A stretch of DNA of 64,000 nucleotides from Erysipelotrichaceae bacterium. Lineage in GTDB: Bacteria > Bacillota_I > Bacilli_A > Erysipelotrichales > Erysipelotrichaceae. Both the position numbers and the translations under genes were made by a program. The notes under the pieces were generated by a model. That model saw only the letters and a program-made list of their open reading frames with translations. It did no database searches and had not been told where the DNA came from. Where the stretch lies: NCBI GenBank assembly GCA_015058955.1, contig SVBJ01000001.1, forward strand, positions 62,001 to 126,000, written 5' to 3'. This document shows, one piece after another, positions 1-7,879 of this stretch (the stretch's first letter is position 1; each line of letters starts with the position of its first letter).

Positions 1-1513
1 GCTTTATCAGAGTGTAGTTGACCGGAATGGAACTGGATTCCCTGGCTCGTGAATAATAAGCGGCCAGCTGGGCACACAGTCTGATCTCTTCTTCGCTTGG
101 ATGGGAAGTGGTTATGACCACATGGGCACCGTGAAGATCCTTGACATGGAACCAGGTATCCACACGTCCGGCTTTCTTGAAGGTGATGTAGTCATTCTGA
201 ATATTGTTCTTGCCAACGTAGATGAACTTTTCATTGAAAGATATCTTGAGAAACTTAGGCTCTTCCTGCTTCTTCTTAGGCGCTCTGGTTTTCTTCCGCT
301 TCATGTAGCCGTTTCTTTCCAGTTCCTGACGGATCTCCCGGGCTGTCAGGAAGTCAGCCTGCTGCAGCTGTTGGTCAAGCAGATTGAAATAGCTGAGATT
401 TTCTTCAGCCTGTCGCAGCTGTTCTTCAATGTACTTCTGTCCGGTTGAACCCTTGCGGTATTTCTGGAAGCACTTGCGGGCATTGCCCTTGACGTCAAGG
501 CGCGGATCCAGCGGGATGGTCAGTTCTTCGCCGTCATAACCGGTCAGTGTCACTTTGGTCATTCCTTTGGTGACCTGATCCATGTTGCCGTAAAGAGCTT
601 CTCCATATCTTCTCCAGATGTCGCAGTTCAGGGCATCTTCCAGGGAGGCATTGAGCCTCTGGATCTTGGTTTCACATTTCTTAATTTCACGACGGGTAAA
701 CTTGAAAAGATCACCGGTCTGCTGACGGATCCTCTCGCGTTCTTCGCGGGCAAAGTATATTTCATCAAGTCCCTGACAGATCGGATAACTGTCATATGGA
801 ATGTTGAGATGGGTCAGAGGTATGCAGTGGAACATGTCGTTGGCACTGACGTAAACTTTATCTGACTCATCGATTTGTTTTAATATTTCACGGTAGCTCT
901 GGCCATGGTTTAAGCGGAAACGGACCTCGTCGGAAAGCAGAGGGGAGAAACCTATCAGTTTTTCAAAGAGGTTGTCACTGTCGGAAACATGGTCAATGCT
1001 GAAAGGATCGATCTTGTCCGGCTGGCTTTCGGTTACCTTGAACAGGGCTCCCGGATGGATGGTTCTCTTGGTATTTTCAAACGGCGGTATGCGCTTGAGG
1101 GCATCGATGATGCGTCCATCTGAGACCAGGATCAGGTTGGCATATTTGCCCATTAACTCTACATAGACGTCAATGGTTATGCGGTCCCCAATCTCATTAC
1201 GGTTGGCGACGGATATTACCAGGTAGCGGTCCAGACCAGCCTGTTCAATGGAGGTTATGGTGCCGCCTTCCAGGTACTTGCGCATCAGCATGATGAAGTT
1301 GGAAGGATTGTTTCTGGTCGGGTATTCTCTTTCCGTAAGGTGAATGCGGTTATAGCTGGAATGGCAGGAAACCATCAGCTGGAACTTCTTCTGCTGGTAC
1401 AGAATAAAGAGGATCTCCGTGTCGGAAATCTGATAGATCTTATTGATGTGTGAGCCGTTTACGCTCTGCAGCTGCTTTACGATCTGCCTCAGAAAAATGC
1501 CGTCAAATGCCAT
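1..1513 (-). CDS. rqcH: RqcH (NFACT family) ribosome quality-control factor, 3' end missing
   Basis: RqcH binds stalled 50S-peptidyl-tRNA complexes and directs template-free alanine tailing of nascent chains. The reading frame is open for 504 codons from an ATG at 1513, preceded on the minus strand by GAGGTAATT, and runs off the left window edge. The product begins MAFDGIFLRQIVKQL, as is typical of the NFACT-N domain, and keeps an Asp-Arg pair at residues 95-96, matching the DR pair needed for tRNA binding in B. subtilis RqcH. A central helical region follows, then the NFACT-R domain (DTWFHVKDLHGAHVV). Perhaps 50-70 C-terminal residues are missing. It was long annotated as fibronectin-binding protein. 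It diverges from gmk. Confidence 0.93.
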   Translation of the reverse strand, partial: MAFDGIFLRQIVKQLQSVNGSHINKIYQISDTEILFILYQQKKFQLMVSCHSSYNRIHLTEREYPTRNNPSNFIMLMRKYLEGGTITSIEQAGLDRYLVISVANRNEIGDRITIDVYVELMGKYANLILVSDGRIIDALKRIPPFENTKRTIHPGALFKVTESQPDKIDPFSIDHVSDSDNLFEKLIGFSPLLSDEVRFRLNHGQSYREILKQIDESDKVYVSANDMFHCIPLTHLNIPYDSYPICQGLDEIYFAREERERIRQQTGDLFKFTRREIKKCETKIQRLNASLEDALNCDIWRRYGEALYGNMDQVTKGMTKVTLTGYDGEELTIPLDPRLDVKGNARKCFQKYRKGSTGQKYIEEQLRQAEENLSYFNLLDQQLQQADFLTAREIRQELERNGYMKRKKTRAPKKKQEEPKFLKISFNEKFIYVGKNNIQNDYITFKKAGRVDTWFHVKDLHGAHVVITTSHPSEEEIRLCAQLAAYYSRARESSSIPVNYTLIK

Positions 1514-1547
1514 AATTACCTCGCAATTATTTTACCATATAATATCA

Positions 1548-1576
1548 TTGACCTCTATTTAAAACTGGTGTTAAAT
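1548..1576 (+). promoter_or_regulatory. Predicted promoter of gmk
   Basis: TTGACC at 1548-1553, a 17-base spacer and TTAAAT at 1571-1576 give a plausible vegetative promoter. The transcript would start near 1583, just ahead of the AAGAGGT ribosome-binding site. It lies in the divergent rqcH/gmk spacer. Confidence 0.55.
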
Positions 1577-1597
1577 TATAGGCAAGAGGTAGTGATG

Positions 1598-2167
1598 ATG
1601 AGTAAAAGAGGCTTATTGATCGTAATATCAGGACCTTCCGGTGTCGGTAAGGGAACAGTAAGAGCCGAATTCATGAAGAATGAGGATCTTAACATCGCAT
1701 ATTCCATTTCCATGACCTCACGTCAGAAAAGACCGGGTGAACAGGAAGGCGTCGACTATTTCTATGTAACCAGAGAAGAGTTTGAGAAAGCCATTGAAGA
1801 GGGCAAGCTGCTGGAATGGACCGAATTTGTCGGCAACTACTATGGAACACCTCTGGAATATGTGAATAAACTCAGAGATGAAGGTAAAAATGTGGTTCTG
1901 GAAATTGAAGTTGAAGGAGCCATGAATGTCAAGAACAAGTGTCCTGATGCCATCATGATCTTCATCACTCCGCCTAGCATGGAAGAACTGGAAAGAAGGA
2001 TCAGAGGCCGCCGTACGGAAGCTGAGGAGATCGTTCAGCAGAGACTGGCCAAGGCTGAAAGGGAAATGACCTATGTTGGACAGTACAAGTATGTCATCTG
2101 CAATGAGGACGTTGCCCTGGCAGCAGAACTGATTACCGTGATAATCAGAAGAAACATGGAGAAATAA
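1598..2167 (+). CDS. gmk: Guanylate kinase
   Basis: Guanylate kinase phosphorylates GMP to GDP with ATP in the cytoplasm. The 189-residue product starts MSKRGLLIVISGPSG, with the P-loop GPSGVGKGT near residue 12, the GMP-binding stretch TSRQKRPGEQEGVDYFYV and the lid-region RIRGRRTE. The frame is also open from a GTG at 1568. The ATG at 1598 is preferred because AAGAGGT at 1584-1590 lies seven bases upstream; the adjacent ATG at 1595 is the alternative. In many Bacillota gmk is followed by rpoZ, coaBC and priA, but here a terminator and a zinc operon come next. Confidence 0.96.
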   Translation: MSKRGLLIVISGPSGVGKGTVRAEFMKNEDLNIAYSISMTSRQKRPGEQEGVDYFYVTREEFEKAIEEGKLLEWTEFVGNYYGTPLEYVNKLRDEGKNVVLEIEVEGAMNVKNKCPDAIMIFITPPSMEELERRIRGRRTEAEEIVQQRLAKAEREMTYVGQYKYVICNEDVALAAELITVIIRRNMEK

Positions 2168-2187
2168 AGCGCTGCGGCGCTTTTTTT
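2166..2187 (+). terminator. Rho-independent terminator of gmk
   Basis: A perfect 7-bp stem AAAGCGC/GCGCTTT with loop TGCG is followed by four more T. The stem begins inside the gmk stop codon. Confidence 0.9.
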
Positions 2188-2188
2188 A

Positions 2189-2231
2189 TTGACTGTGCCT
2201 GTCATTAATAATAAAATGAAAACGGTTTTCA
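2189..2231 (+). promoter_or_regulatory. Zinc-operon promoter with overlapping Fur/Zur-type operator
   Basis: TTGACT at 2189-2194, a 17-base spacer and TAAAAT at 2212-2217 form a near-consensus promoter. A perfect 7-1-7 inverted repeat, TGAAAAC-G-GTTTTCA, occupies 2217-2231, covering the expected start point near 2224. Fur-family repressors bind 7-1-7 boxes of this form, so the site probably mediates autoregulation by the protein encoded at 2236. The predicted leader is only about 12 bases and carries no Shine-Dalgarno sequence. Confidence 0.8.
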
Positions 2232-2235
2232 AATT

Positions 2236-2664
2236 ATGAACAGCAAGACAGCATACAGAACATTACAGAAGGACAAGATCCTGGAAACACTAAAACAGCG
2301 GGAAGGACAGCACCTGACGGCCATGGACATCTACCGGATGCTCAAAAACAAGGGCGTAAAGGTCGGACTGACTACGGTCTACCGTCACCTTGAAAGGCTC
2401 ATGGCTGAAGGGCAGGTCGTAAAATCCATTGTGGATGAGAATACTCCCGCCTGTTTTGAGTACTGCAGTGATGAGGAACATGATCATCACCACGACAGCT
2501 GTTATCACTGCAAGTGCGTAAGATGCGGCAGACTGGTGCACATTCACTGTGACGATGTCAGTAAGCTGGAACAGCACATCAGGGAAGAACACGGTTTCTA
2601 CGTTGATCCGCACCGTACTGTTTTCTTTGGCTTATGTGAAGACTGCAGGAGGGAAAAGGCATGA
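2236..2664 (+). CDS. zur: Fur-family transcriptional regulator, probable Zur
   Basis: This is a 142-residue metal-dependent repressor. It has an N-terminal winged helix (LTAMDIYRMLKNKGVKVGLT, then TVYRHLERL), a His-rich hinge (DEEHDHHHDSCYHCKC) and a dimerisation domain with two CxxC pairs, CVRCG and CEDC, that should hold a structural zinc. The Zur identity is inferred from its first position in an operon with znuA-znuC-znuB; from sequence alone Fur or PerR cannot be excluded. The operator palindrome ends four bases before its ATG. No ribosome-binding site precedes the start, which suggests near-leaderless translation. Its stop overlaps the znuA start by four bases. Confidence 0.88.
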   Translation: MNSKTAYRTLQKDKILETLKQREGQHLTAMDIYRMLKNKGVKVGLTTVYRHLERLMAEGQVVKSIVDENTPACFEYCSDEEHDHHHDSCYHCKCVRCGRLVHIHCDDVSKLEQHIREEHGFYVDPHRTVFFGLCEDCRREKA

Positions 2665-3596
2665 AGCGTTTATTAGTTGTTGTAATGGCAGTAATGCTTA
2701 TGTTAACGGGTTGCAGTGCACCTTCGGATGATGATGGAAAGATCAGCATTGTCACTACCATTTTTCCGCTGTATGACTGGATAAGGGAAATAACAGCCGG
2801 TATTGATGATGTGGAAATAACTCTGCTGCAGGAAGGCGGGACGGATCTGCATAACTATCAGCCGACAGTGGCTGACATGGTCAGGGTATCGGAATGCGAC
2901 ATCTTCGTTTATGTCGGCGGAGAATCTGACCGCTGGGTTGAGGATGCCCTGAAGACAGCCGTAAATCCTGACATGAAGGTGGTTAATCTTATGGAAGCCA
3001 TTTCTGACAGGCTCTTTGTCGAGGAAGAGAAGGAAGGCATGGAAAAGGAAGATCACCGGGAAGAAGAAGCCGAATATGATGAACACATCTGGCTGTCCCT
3101 GCGAAATGCCCGGGAATGCGTCCGTGAAATCGGGAAGGTCATCAGTGAGGTGACCGGAGACAGCGGAGAAATTTTTAAGAAAACCTCAGGTTATATAAAT
3201 AAACTGAACAGGCTTGATAAGCGGTATCGGAACTTAACGGAATCATCAGCCAAGAAGGTGCTGCTGTTTGCGGACCGTTTCCCGTTCATCTATCTGTTCA
3301 GGGACTATGGAATTGATTACTATGCAGCCTTTAAAGGCTGTTCGGCAGAAAGTGAAGCCAGTTTTGAAACCATCAGTTTTCTGGCCGGCAAGGTCAGTGA
3401 ACTGCAGCTGGATCATGTCATGATCCTGGAAAACGGCAACAGAAAGCTGGCCGAGACCATCATAAGAGATTCATCCAGAAAAGACTGCAGCATTGAGGAA
3501 CTGAATTCAATGCAGTCTGCATTACTGCAGGATGGGTTAACCTATCTGGATATAATGGAAAACAATCTGAAAGTATTGGAAAGGGTGCTTAACTGA
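2661..3596 (+). CDS. znuA: Zinc ABC transporter substrate-binding lipoprotein (ZnuA/AdcA type)
   Basis: This is the extracytoplasmic metal-binding component of the zinc importer. The 311-residue product has a lipoprotein signal with lipobox LTGC near residue 18, the first ligand region TDLHNYQP, and DEHIWLSL as the second His site. Between them lies an acidic loop (VEEEKEGMEKEDHREEEAE) instead of the usual His-rich loop. The position that carries a third His in many ZnuA proteins reads FADRFPF here, followed by GCSAESEASF; I recall related Bacillota proteins with this variant, so it is probably a subfamily. Overlaps with its neighbours indicate translational coupling. Manganese specificity is possible but less likely. 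Confidence 0.88.
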   Translation: MKRLLVVVMAVMLMLTGCSAPSDDDGKISIVTTIFPLYDWIREITAGIDDVEITLLQEGGTDLHNYQPTVADMVRVSECDIFVYVGGESDRWVEDALKTAVNPDMKVVNLMEAISDRLFVEEEKEGMEKEDHREEEAEYDEHIWLSLRNARECVREIGKVISEVTGDSGEIFKKTSGYINKLNRLDKRYRNLTESSAKKVLLFADRFPFIYLFRDYGIDYYAAFKGCSAESEASFETISFLAGKVSELQLDHVMILENGNRKLAETIIRDSSRKDCSIEELNSMQSALLQDGLTYLDIMENNLKVLERVLN

Positions 3597-4282
3597 TGCG
3601 GCTGATCACATGCAGAAACATATCAGCGGGATATGGAGAAGGAGACATTATCAAAGGTCTCAGTTTTGAGGTGCAGCCGGGTGACTATCTCTGCGTTGTC
3701 GGGGAAAACGGTTCCGGCAAGACCACTCTGATGAAGGCCATTCTGGGACTTATAAAACTGTCTGGTGGCGAAATAGTCTATGGCGACGGTTTGAACCGCC
3801 GGGAAATAGGCTATCTGCCGCAGCAGTCCAACATTCAGAAGGATTTCCCGGCTACAGTCAGGGAAGTAGTGCTTTCCGGCTGTCTTAACAAACTGGGAAA
3901 GAGATTTTTCTACGGCCGGAATGAAAAAAGAATCGCTGAGGAGAACATGAAGAGAATGAACATCCTCCATCTGGCTGATCACTGTTACCGTGAACTGTCA
4001 GGCGGTCAGCAGCAGAGAGTACTGCTGGCGCGTGCCTTATGTGCCACCAGCAAGCTGCTGGTTCTGGATGAACCGGTTACCGGACTGGACTCGGCTACGG
4101 CAGAGGAAATGTATCTGCTGATCGATAAGCTCAACAAAGAGGGGATAACCGTCATCATGATCTCCCACGATCTGGGAGAAGTATATCACCATGCCGATAA
4201 GATCCTGGCATTTGACAGGGATGTATTCTTCGGATCCGTGGAAGAATATGTTAAGGGAAAGCGGGTGAAAGTGCATGATTAA
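3596..4282 (+). CDS. znuC: Zinc ABC transporter ATP-binding protein
   Basis: This 228-residue cytoplasmic ATPase powers the ZnuABC importer. It shows Walker A GENGSGKTT near residue 37, a Q-loop (YLPQQSN), the signature LSGGQQQR, Walker B LLVLDEP and the switch His in MISHD. The start codon shares one base with the znuA stop, and its end overlaps znuB by eight bases, so the three genes are almost certainly cotranslated. The length is typical of metal-type ABC ATPases. Confidence 0.95.
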   Translation: MRLITCRNISAGYGEGDIIKGLSFEVQPGDYLCVVGENGSGKTTLMKAILGLIKLSGGEIVYGDGLNRREIGYLPQQSNIQKDFPATVREVVLSGCLNKLGKRFFYGRNEKRIAEENMKRMNILHLADHCYRELSGGQQQRVLLARALCATSKLLVLDEPVTGLDSATAEEMYLLIDKLNKEGITVIMISHDLGEVYHHADKILAFDRDVFFGSVEEYVKGKRVKVHD

Positions 4283-5114
4283 GATGCTTCTTACCTATCT
4301 GCAGTTCCCGTTTGTCCGCTATGCCCTGATTGCCGGGGTACTTATTGCCTTATGTTCTTCACTGTTAGGCGTAACACTGGTGCTGAAGAGATATTCATAC
4401 ATCGGTGATGGGCTCTCTCATGTGGCTTTCGGAGCCATGGCAATAGCTACCGTGCTTAAAATGACTGACAGCAGGATGATCATCATTCTGCCGATAACCG
4501 TGCTGGCAGCCATCTGGCTGCTTAAGCAGGACAATAATGTCCGCATCAACGGTGATGCCCGCATTGCGATGATATCAGTGGGAGCGCTGGCTTTCGGATA
4601 TCTGTTAATGAATCTGTTTTCCGCTTCCGCTAACGTGTCTTCTGACGTTTGTACCACTCTGTTTGGCGCCACCAGTATTCTGACTCTGACCAGGGGTGAG
4701 GTATGGCTGTGCGTAGTATTGTCAGTCATTGTCGTGGCGATGTTTGTACTGTTATATAACAGACTGTTCGCTCTGACATTTGATGAGAATTTTGCCAGGG
4801 CTACCGGAATAGCCACTGACAGATACGGTCTGCTGATTGCGGTTATCACAGCAGTGATCATTGTTCTGGGCATGAATCTGGTAGGATCACTTCTTGTGAG
4901 TGCTCTGGTCATTTTCCCGGCCATTTCAGCCATGCAGGTCTATAAGAGCTTCAGGGAAGTGACGATAGCCAGTGCAGTGATTGCAGTCTTAAGTGCCATT
5001 GCCGGCATGATCGTAGCTATTTTAAAGGGAACCCCGGTAGGTTCGACGATCGTAGTGGCAGATGTTGCAGTATTTGTTATAATGAGTATTATCCAGAGAC
5101 TAAAGAGGAAATAG
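4275..5114 (+). CDS. znuB: Zinc ABC transporter permease
   Basis: This 279-residue integral membrane protein of the ABC-3 family forms the translocation channel. About eight hydrophobic segments are visible, starting with ALIAGVLIALCSSLLGVTLV. The family hallmark KRYSYIGDGLSHVAFGAMA follows the first segment, and the conserved FDENFARATG and GSLLVSALVIFPA stretches are present. No TonB or outer-membrane component is expected in a Gram-positive cell. Confidence 0.94.
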   Translation: MIKMLLTYLQFPFVRYALIAGVLIALCSSLLGVTLVLKRYSYIGDGLSHVAFGAMAIATVLKMTDSRMIIILPITVLAAIWLLKQDNNVRINGDARIAMISVGALAFGYLLMNLFSASANVSSDVCTTLFGATSILTLTRGEVWLCVVLSVIVVAMFVLLYNRLFALTFDENFARATGIATDRYGLLIAVITAVIIVLGMNLVGSLLVSALVIFPAISAMQVYKSFREVTIASAVIAVLSAIAGMIVAILKGTPVGSTIVVADVAVFVIMSIIQRLKRK

Positions 5115-5115
5115 G

Positions 5116-5652
5116 ATGAAAAAAATATGGCTGGCCTTCCTGGCAGCTGTCATTGCTCTTGGAATCCGGGGCTGCAGTAAGGAACCGGAGAAGAAAGAGG
5201 AAGGAAACGATAACCCGCTGGTTATCGTATCTGATGGCAGAAAACAGGATACCACGGCTCAGGAAAAGAGCCCATTTGACGAACCGGTAGATATAGACAT
5301 CAGTGAGATGAGCGGAACGGTCGTATACAGTACCGTTTATGACATGATGTGGAATCCGGAAAACTACGTCGGCAAGAAGATCCGCATTACCGGCTATTTT
5401 GCCCTGGGTGAGGATCAGAACGGACGCCAGCTTTTTGGCTGCATCGTTCCTGATGCCACGGCCTGTTGTTCTCAGGGAATTGAATTCGTCCTGAAGAACG
5501 ACCGGAAGTATCCTGACGATTACCCTAAGCCGGGTCAGTGGATGATCCTGCAGGGTGAATTCACCTATTATGATGAGGACAACATCATCAGAAATCTTGC
5601 TCTGATCAATGCAGACATGAAACTGGCTGACAAGCAGGGTTATGTAAATTAG
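5116..5652 (+). CDS. Putative lipoprotein with OB-like domain, zinc operon
   Basis: This 178-residue protein follows znuB with a one-base gap, so it is very likely part of the zinc operon. The N-terminus is a signal peptide, but the candidate lipobox reads IRGC, a poor match. A charged linker precedes a domain of about 120 residues containing YVGKKIRITGYFALGED, a GCIVPDATACCSQGIEFVL segment and KPGQWMILQGEF. The G(C)-I-V-x-D-x-x-x-CC pattern resembles the C-terminal part of TIGR03943/DUF1980-type proteins, which are often linked to metal uptake. The three cysteines could bind zinc; that is inference. Function is unknown. Confidence 0.75.
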   Translation: MKKIWLAFLAAVIALGIRGCSKEPEKKEEGNDNPLVIVSDGRKQDTTAQEKSPFDEPVDIDISEMSGTVVYSTVYDMMWNPENYVGKKIRITGYFALGEDQNGRQLFGCIVPDATACCSQGIEFVLKNDRKYPDDYPKPGQWMILQGEFTYYDEDNIIRNLALINADMKLADKQGYVN

Positions 5653-5657
5653 AATCC

Positions 5658-5690
5658 GAACACCTGGCAGTTTTTTCCGGGTGTTCTTTT
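5658..5690 (+). terminator. Terminator of the zinc operon
   Basis: A stem of GAACACC plus a short extension pairs with GGTGTTC across a T-rich loop and is followed by TTTT. It ends 17 bases before priA. Confidence 0.85.
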
Positions 5691-5707
5691 ATGTTAGAAT
5701 ATAATAT

Positions 5708-7879
5708 ATGCGCATTGTGAATGTATGGATCGAGCATCCGGTCATGGATCTTAATAAAACCTTTACCTATGCCCTTAAGGAAGGTGATAATGCCTGCCGT
5801 GGGGTCAGGGTGGAGGTGCCGCTTGGAAGCCAGAGTGTTACTGGCTTTGTTGACAGTGTGGAAGAGAGTGATCTTTCTCTGCAACAGTACAGCGAGAAAG
5901 CCGGATATCAGATCAGGGAAGTCATCAGAGTGATCGATGATGAACCGATCCTCAATGAAGAACTGTATCAGCTGGGCTTATGGATGGGACATCAGACCGT
6001 CTCTCCTAACATTGCCTGCTTCCAGAGCATGCTGCCAAGCAAGATGAAGCCCCGCAGCAACCGCAAGCAGTCAGTAGTTGAATACTATGTCCATCTTATT
6101 GATGAGACCAGGGCTACCAGCGAAAAGCAGAAGCAGGCTGTGGAACTGTTAAGACAGGGCGATGTGCTCAGAAGTGATCTCAACAGGGCTTATCCGGGCA
6201 TCAGTGCCATTCTGGAGAAAAAGGGAGCCGTCGAGATCTACGGTAAGGAAAAGACAGCCGATGTCAGTGAGCTTGACATCAGAGAAGCTGATTATGATCT
6301 TACCCAGCAGCAGGTTGAAGCCATTGAGAAGATCAATAAAAGCGAAAAGGATGTCATTCTGCTGCACGGCCTGACCGGTTCAGGCAAGACGGAAGTCTAC
6401 ATGCAGCTGGCTGCTCAGAAATGCCGTGAGGGACGTCAGGTACTGATCCTGGTACCGGAAATCTCACTGACTCCGCAGATGGTCACCCGCATGGTTTCCC
6501 GTTTCGGCCACAGCATTGCCATCTATCATTCCAAGCTTAATGACCAGCAGCGCTATGAGCAGTATCAGCTGGTCAGAAATCATCAGGTAAGCATTGTTGT
6601 AGGCACCAGAAGTGCCATCTTCATGCCGTTTGACAATCTCGGTCTGATCGTTCTGGATGAAGAACATGACCATTCATATAAGCAGGACAGCACTCCACGC
6701 TATCATTGCCGTGATGTGGCTGTTCACAGAGCCCAGTACCATCACTGCAAGGTCATCTTAGGCTCGGCTACTCCGACTCTGGAAAGCTATGCCAGAGCCA
6801 TGAAAAACGTCTACGAACTGGTGGAACTGAAAAACAGGATCCATCAGAATCTGCCTTCTTCCCACCTGGTTGACATGCAGAGTGAGATCAGAAGGGGAAA
6901 CTACATCATTTCCGCACCGCTGGAAAAGGCCATCCGCAACCGTCTGGATAACCACCAGCAGGCCATCCTGCTGCTTAACCGCCGCGGTTATACGACGATC
7001 ATGAAGTGCCGCAAGTGCGGAAAGATCATTCAGTGTCCGCACTGTGACATAGCCATGAGCTATCATAAGGATGAAAACAAGCTGATGTGTCATACCTGCG
7101 GCAGCGAAATGAGTGCCGACATGGTATGCCCGGACTGCGGGTCCAATAACTGGATCCATCAGGGCTTAGGCACCCAGAGGCTTTATGAGGCCATTCAGGA
7201 GAAATTCCCTGAAGCCCGCATCTTGAGAATGGATGCGGATACCACCAGAAAGAAAAACGGCCACCGGGAAATACTGGAAGCCTTTGAAAGAGGGGAAGCT
7301 GACATTCTCTTAGGCACACAGATGATTGCCAAGGGACTCGACTATCCAAACGTAACCCTGGTGGGAATCTTCAATGCCGATGCTTTATTGGGCAGAACGG
7401 ATTACCGCAGCGTGGAAGTTACCTTTGACCTGATCGTACAGGCTTCAGGACGAAGCGGACGCGGACACAGTGCCGGGGAAGTGTATGTACAGGCTTATGA
7501 CTGCCATCATTATGGCATCCGTCTGGCGGTCAGACAGGATTATCTGGGATTCTTTAAAAACGAGATGGAGTACCGTCACATCGGTGACTATCCTCCATAT
7601 AAATACATGATAGCCATCTGCTTCGCCAGCATCGACCAGCAGAAGGCCAGGGATCTGGCCTGGAGTGCCAGTGAACAGTTCAGAGAAGATGAAACCATCA
7701 GGACTCTGGGGCCTTCCCAGCTTACCAGGATCGCTGATGAATACCGATACCGTGTAGTACTGAAAGGAGCGAACAGGGATCAGCTTATTGAAACCGTCTG
7801 GAAATGGCATGACGGCCTGCAGATAAACCGCGGGCAGATGAAGATCCGGATCGATGTTGACCCTTATGTGTTAGACTGA
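5708..7879 (+). CDS. priA: Primosomal protein N' (replication restart helicase PriA)
   Basis: PriA is a 3'-to-5' superfamily-2 helicase that reloads the replisome at stalled forks. The 723-residue product has an N-terminal DNA-binding domain, Walker A GLTGSGKTE near residue 221, the DEEH box near 317, and a Cys-rich zinc insertion (CRKCG, CPHCD, CHTCG, CPDCG). Helicase motifs DADTTRKKNGH and GTQMIAKGLDYPNV follow. There is no Shine-Dalgarno sequence, and TAGAAT (5695) and TATAAT (5700) lie directly against the ATG, so initiation may be leaderless or the start slightly downstream. It overlaps rsmB by one base. Confidence 0.96.
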   Translation: MRIVNVWIEHPVMDLNKTFTYALKEGDNACRGVRVEVPLGSQSVTGFVDSVEESDLSLQQYSEKAGYQIREVIRVIDDEPILNEELYQLGLWMGHQTVSPNIACFQSMLPSKMKPRSNRKQSVVEYYVHLIDETRATSEKQKQAVELLRQGDVLRSDLNRAYPGISAILEKKGAVEIYGKEKTADVSELDIREADYDLTQQQVEAIEKINKSEKDVILLHGLTGSGKTEVYMQLAAQKCREGRQVLILVPEISLTPQMVTRMVSRFGHSIAIYHSKLNDQQRYEQYQLVRNHQVSIVVGTRSAIFMPFDNLGLIVLDEEHDHSYKQDSTPRYHCRDVAVHRAQYHHCKVILGSATPTLESYARAMKNVYELVELKNRIHQNLPSSHLVDMQSEIRRGNYIISAPLEKAIRNRLDNHQQAILLLNRRGYTTIMKCRKCGKIIQCPHCDIAMSYHKDENKLMCHTCGSEMSADMVCPDCGSNNWIHQGLGTQRLYEAIQEKFPEARILRMDADTTRKKNGHREILEAFERGEADILLGTQMIAKGLDYPNVTLVGIFNADALLGRTDYRSVEVTFDLIVQASGRSGRGHSAGEVYVQAYDCHHYGIRLAVRQDYLGFFKNEMEYRHIGDYPPYKYMIAICFASIDQQKARDLAWSASEQFREDETIRTLGPSQLTRIADEYRYRVVLKGANRDQLIETVWKWHDGLQINRGQMKIRIDVDPYVLD

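Noticed and set aside
4418-4933. 171-codon minus-strand frame inside znuB
   Set aside because: It is the antisense of a hydrophobic, well-supported permease gene and has low complexity.
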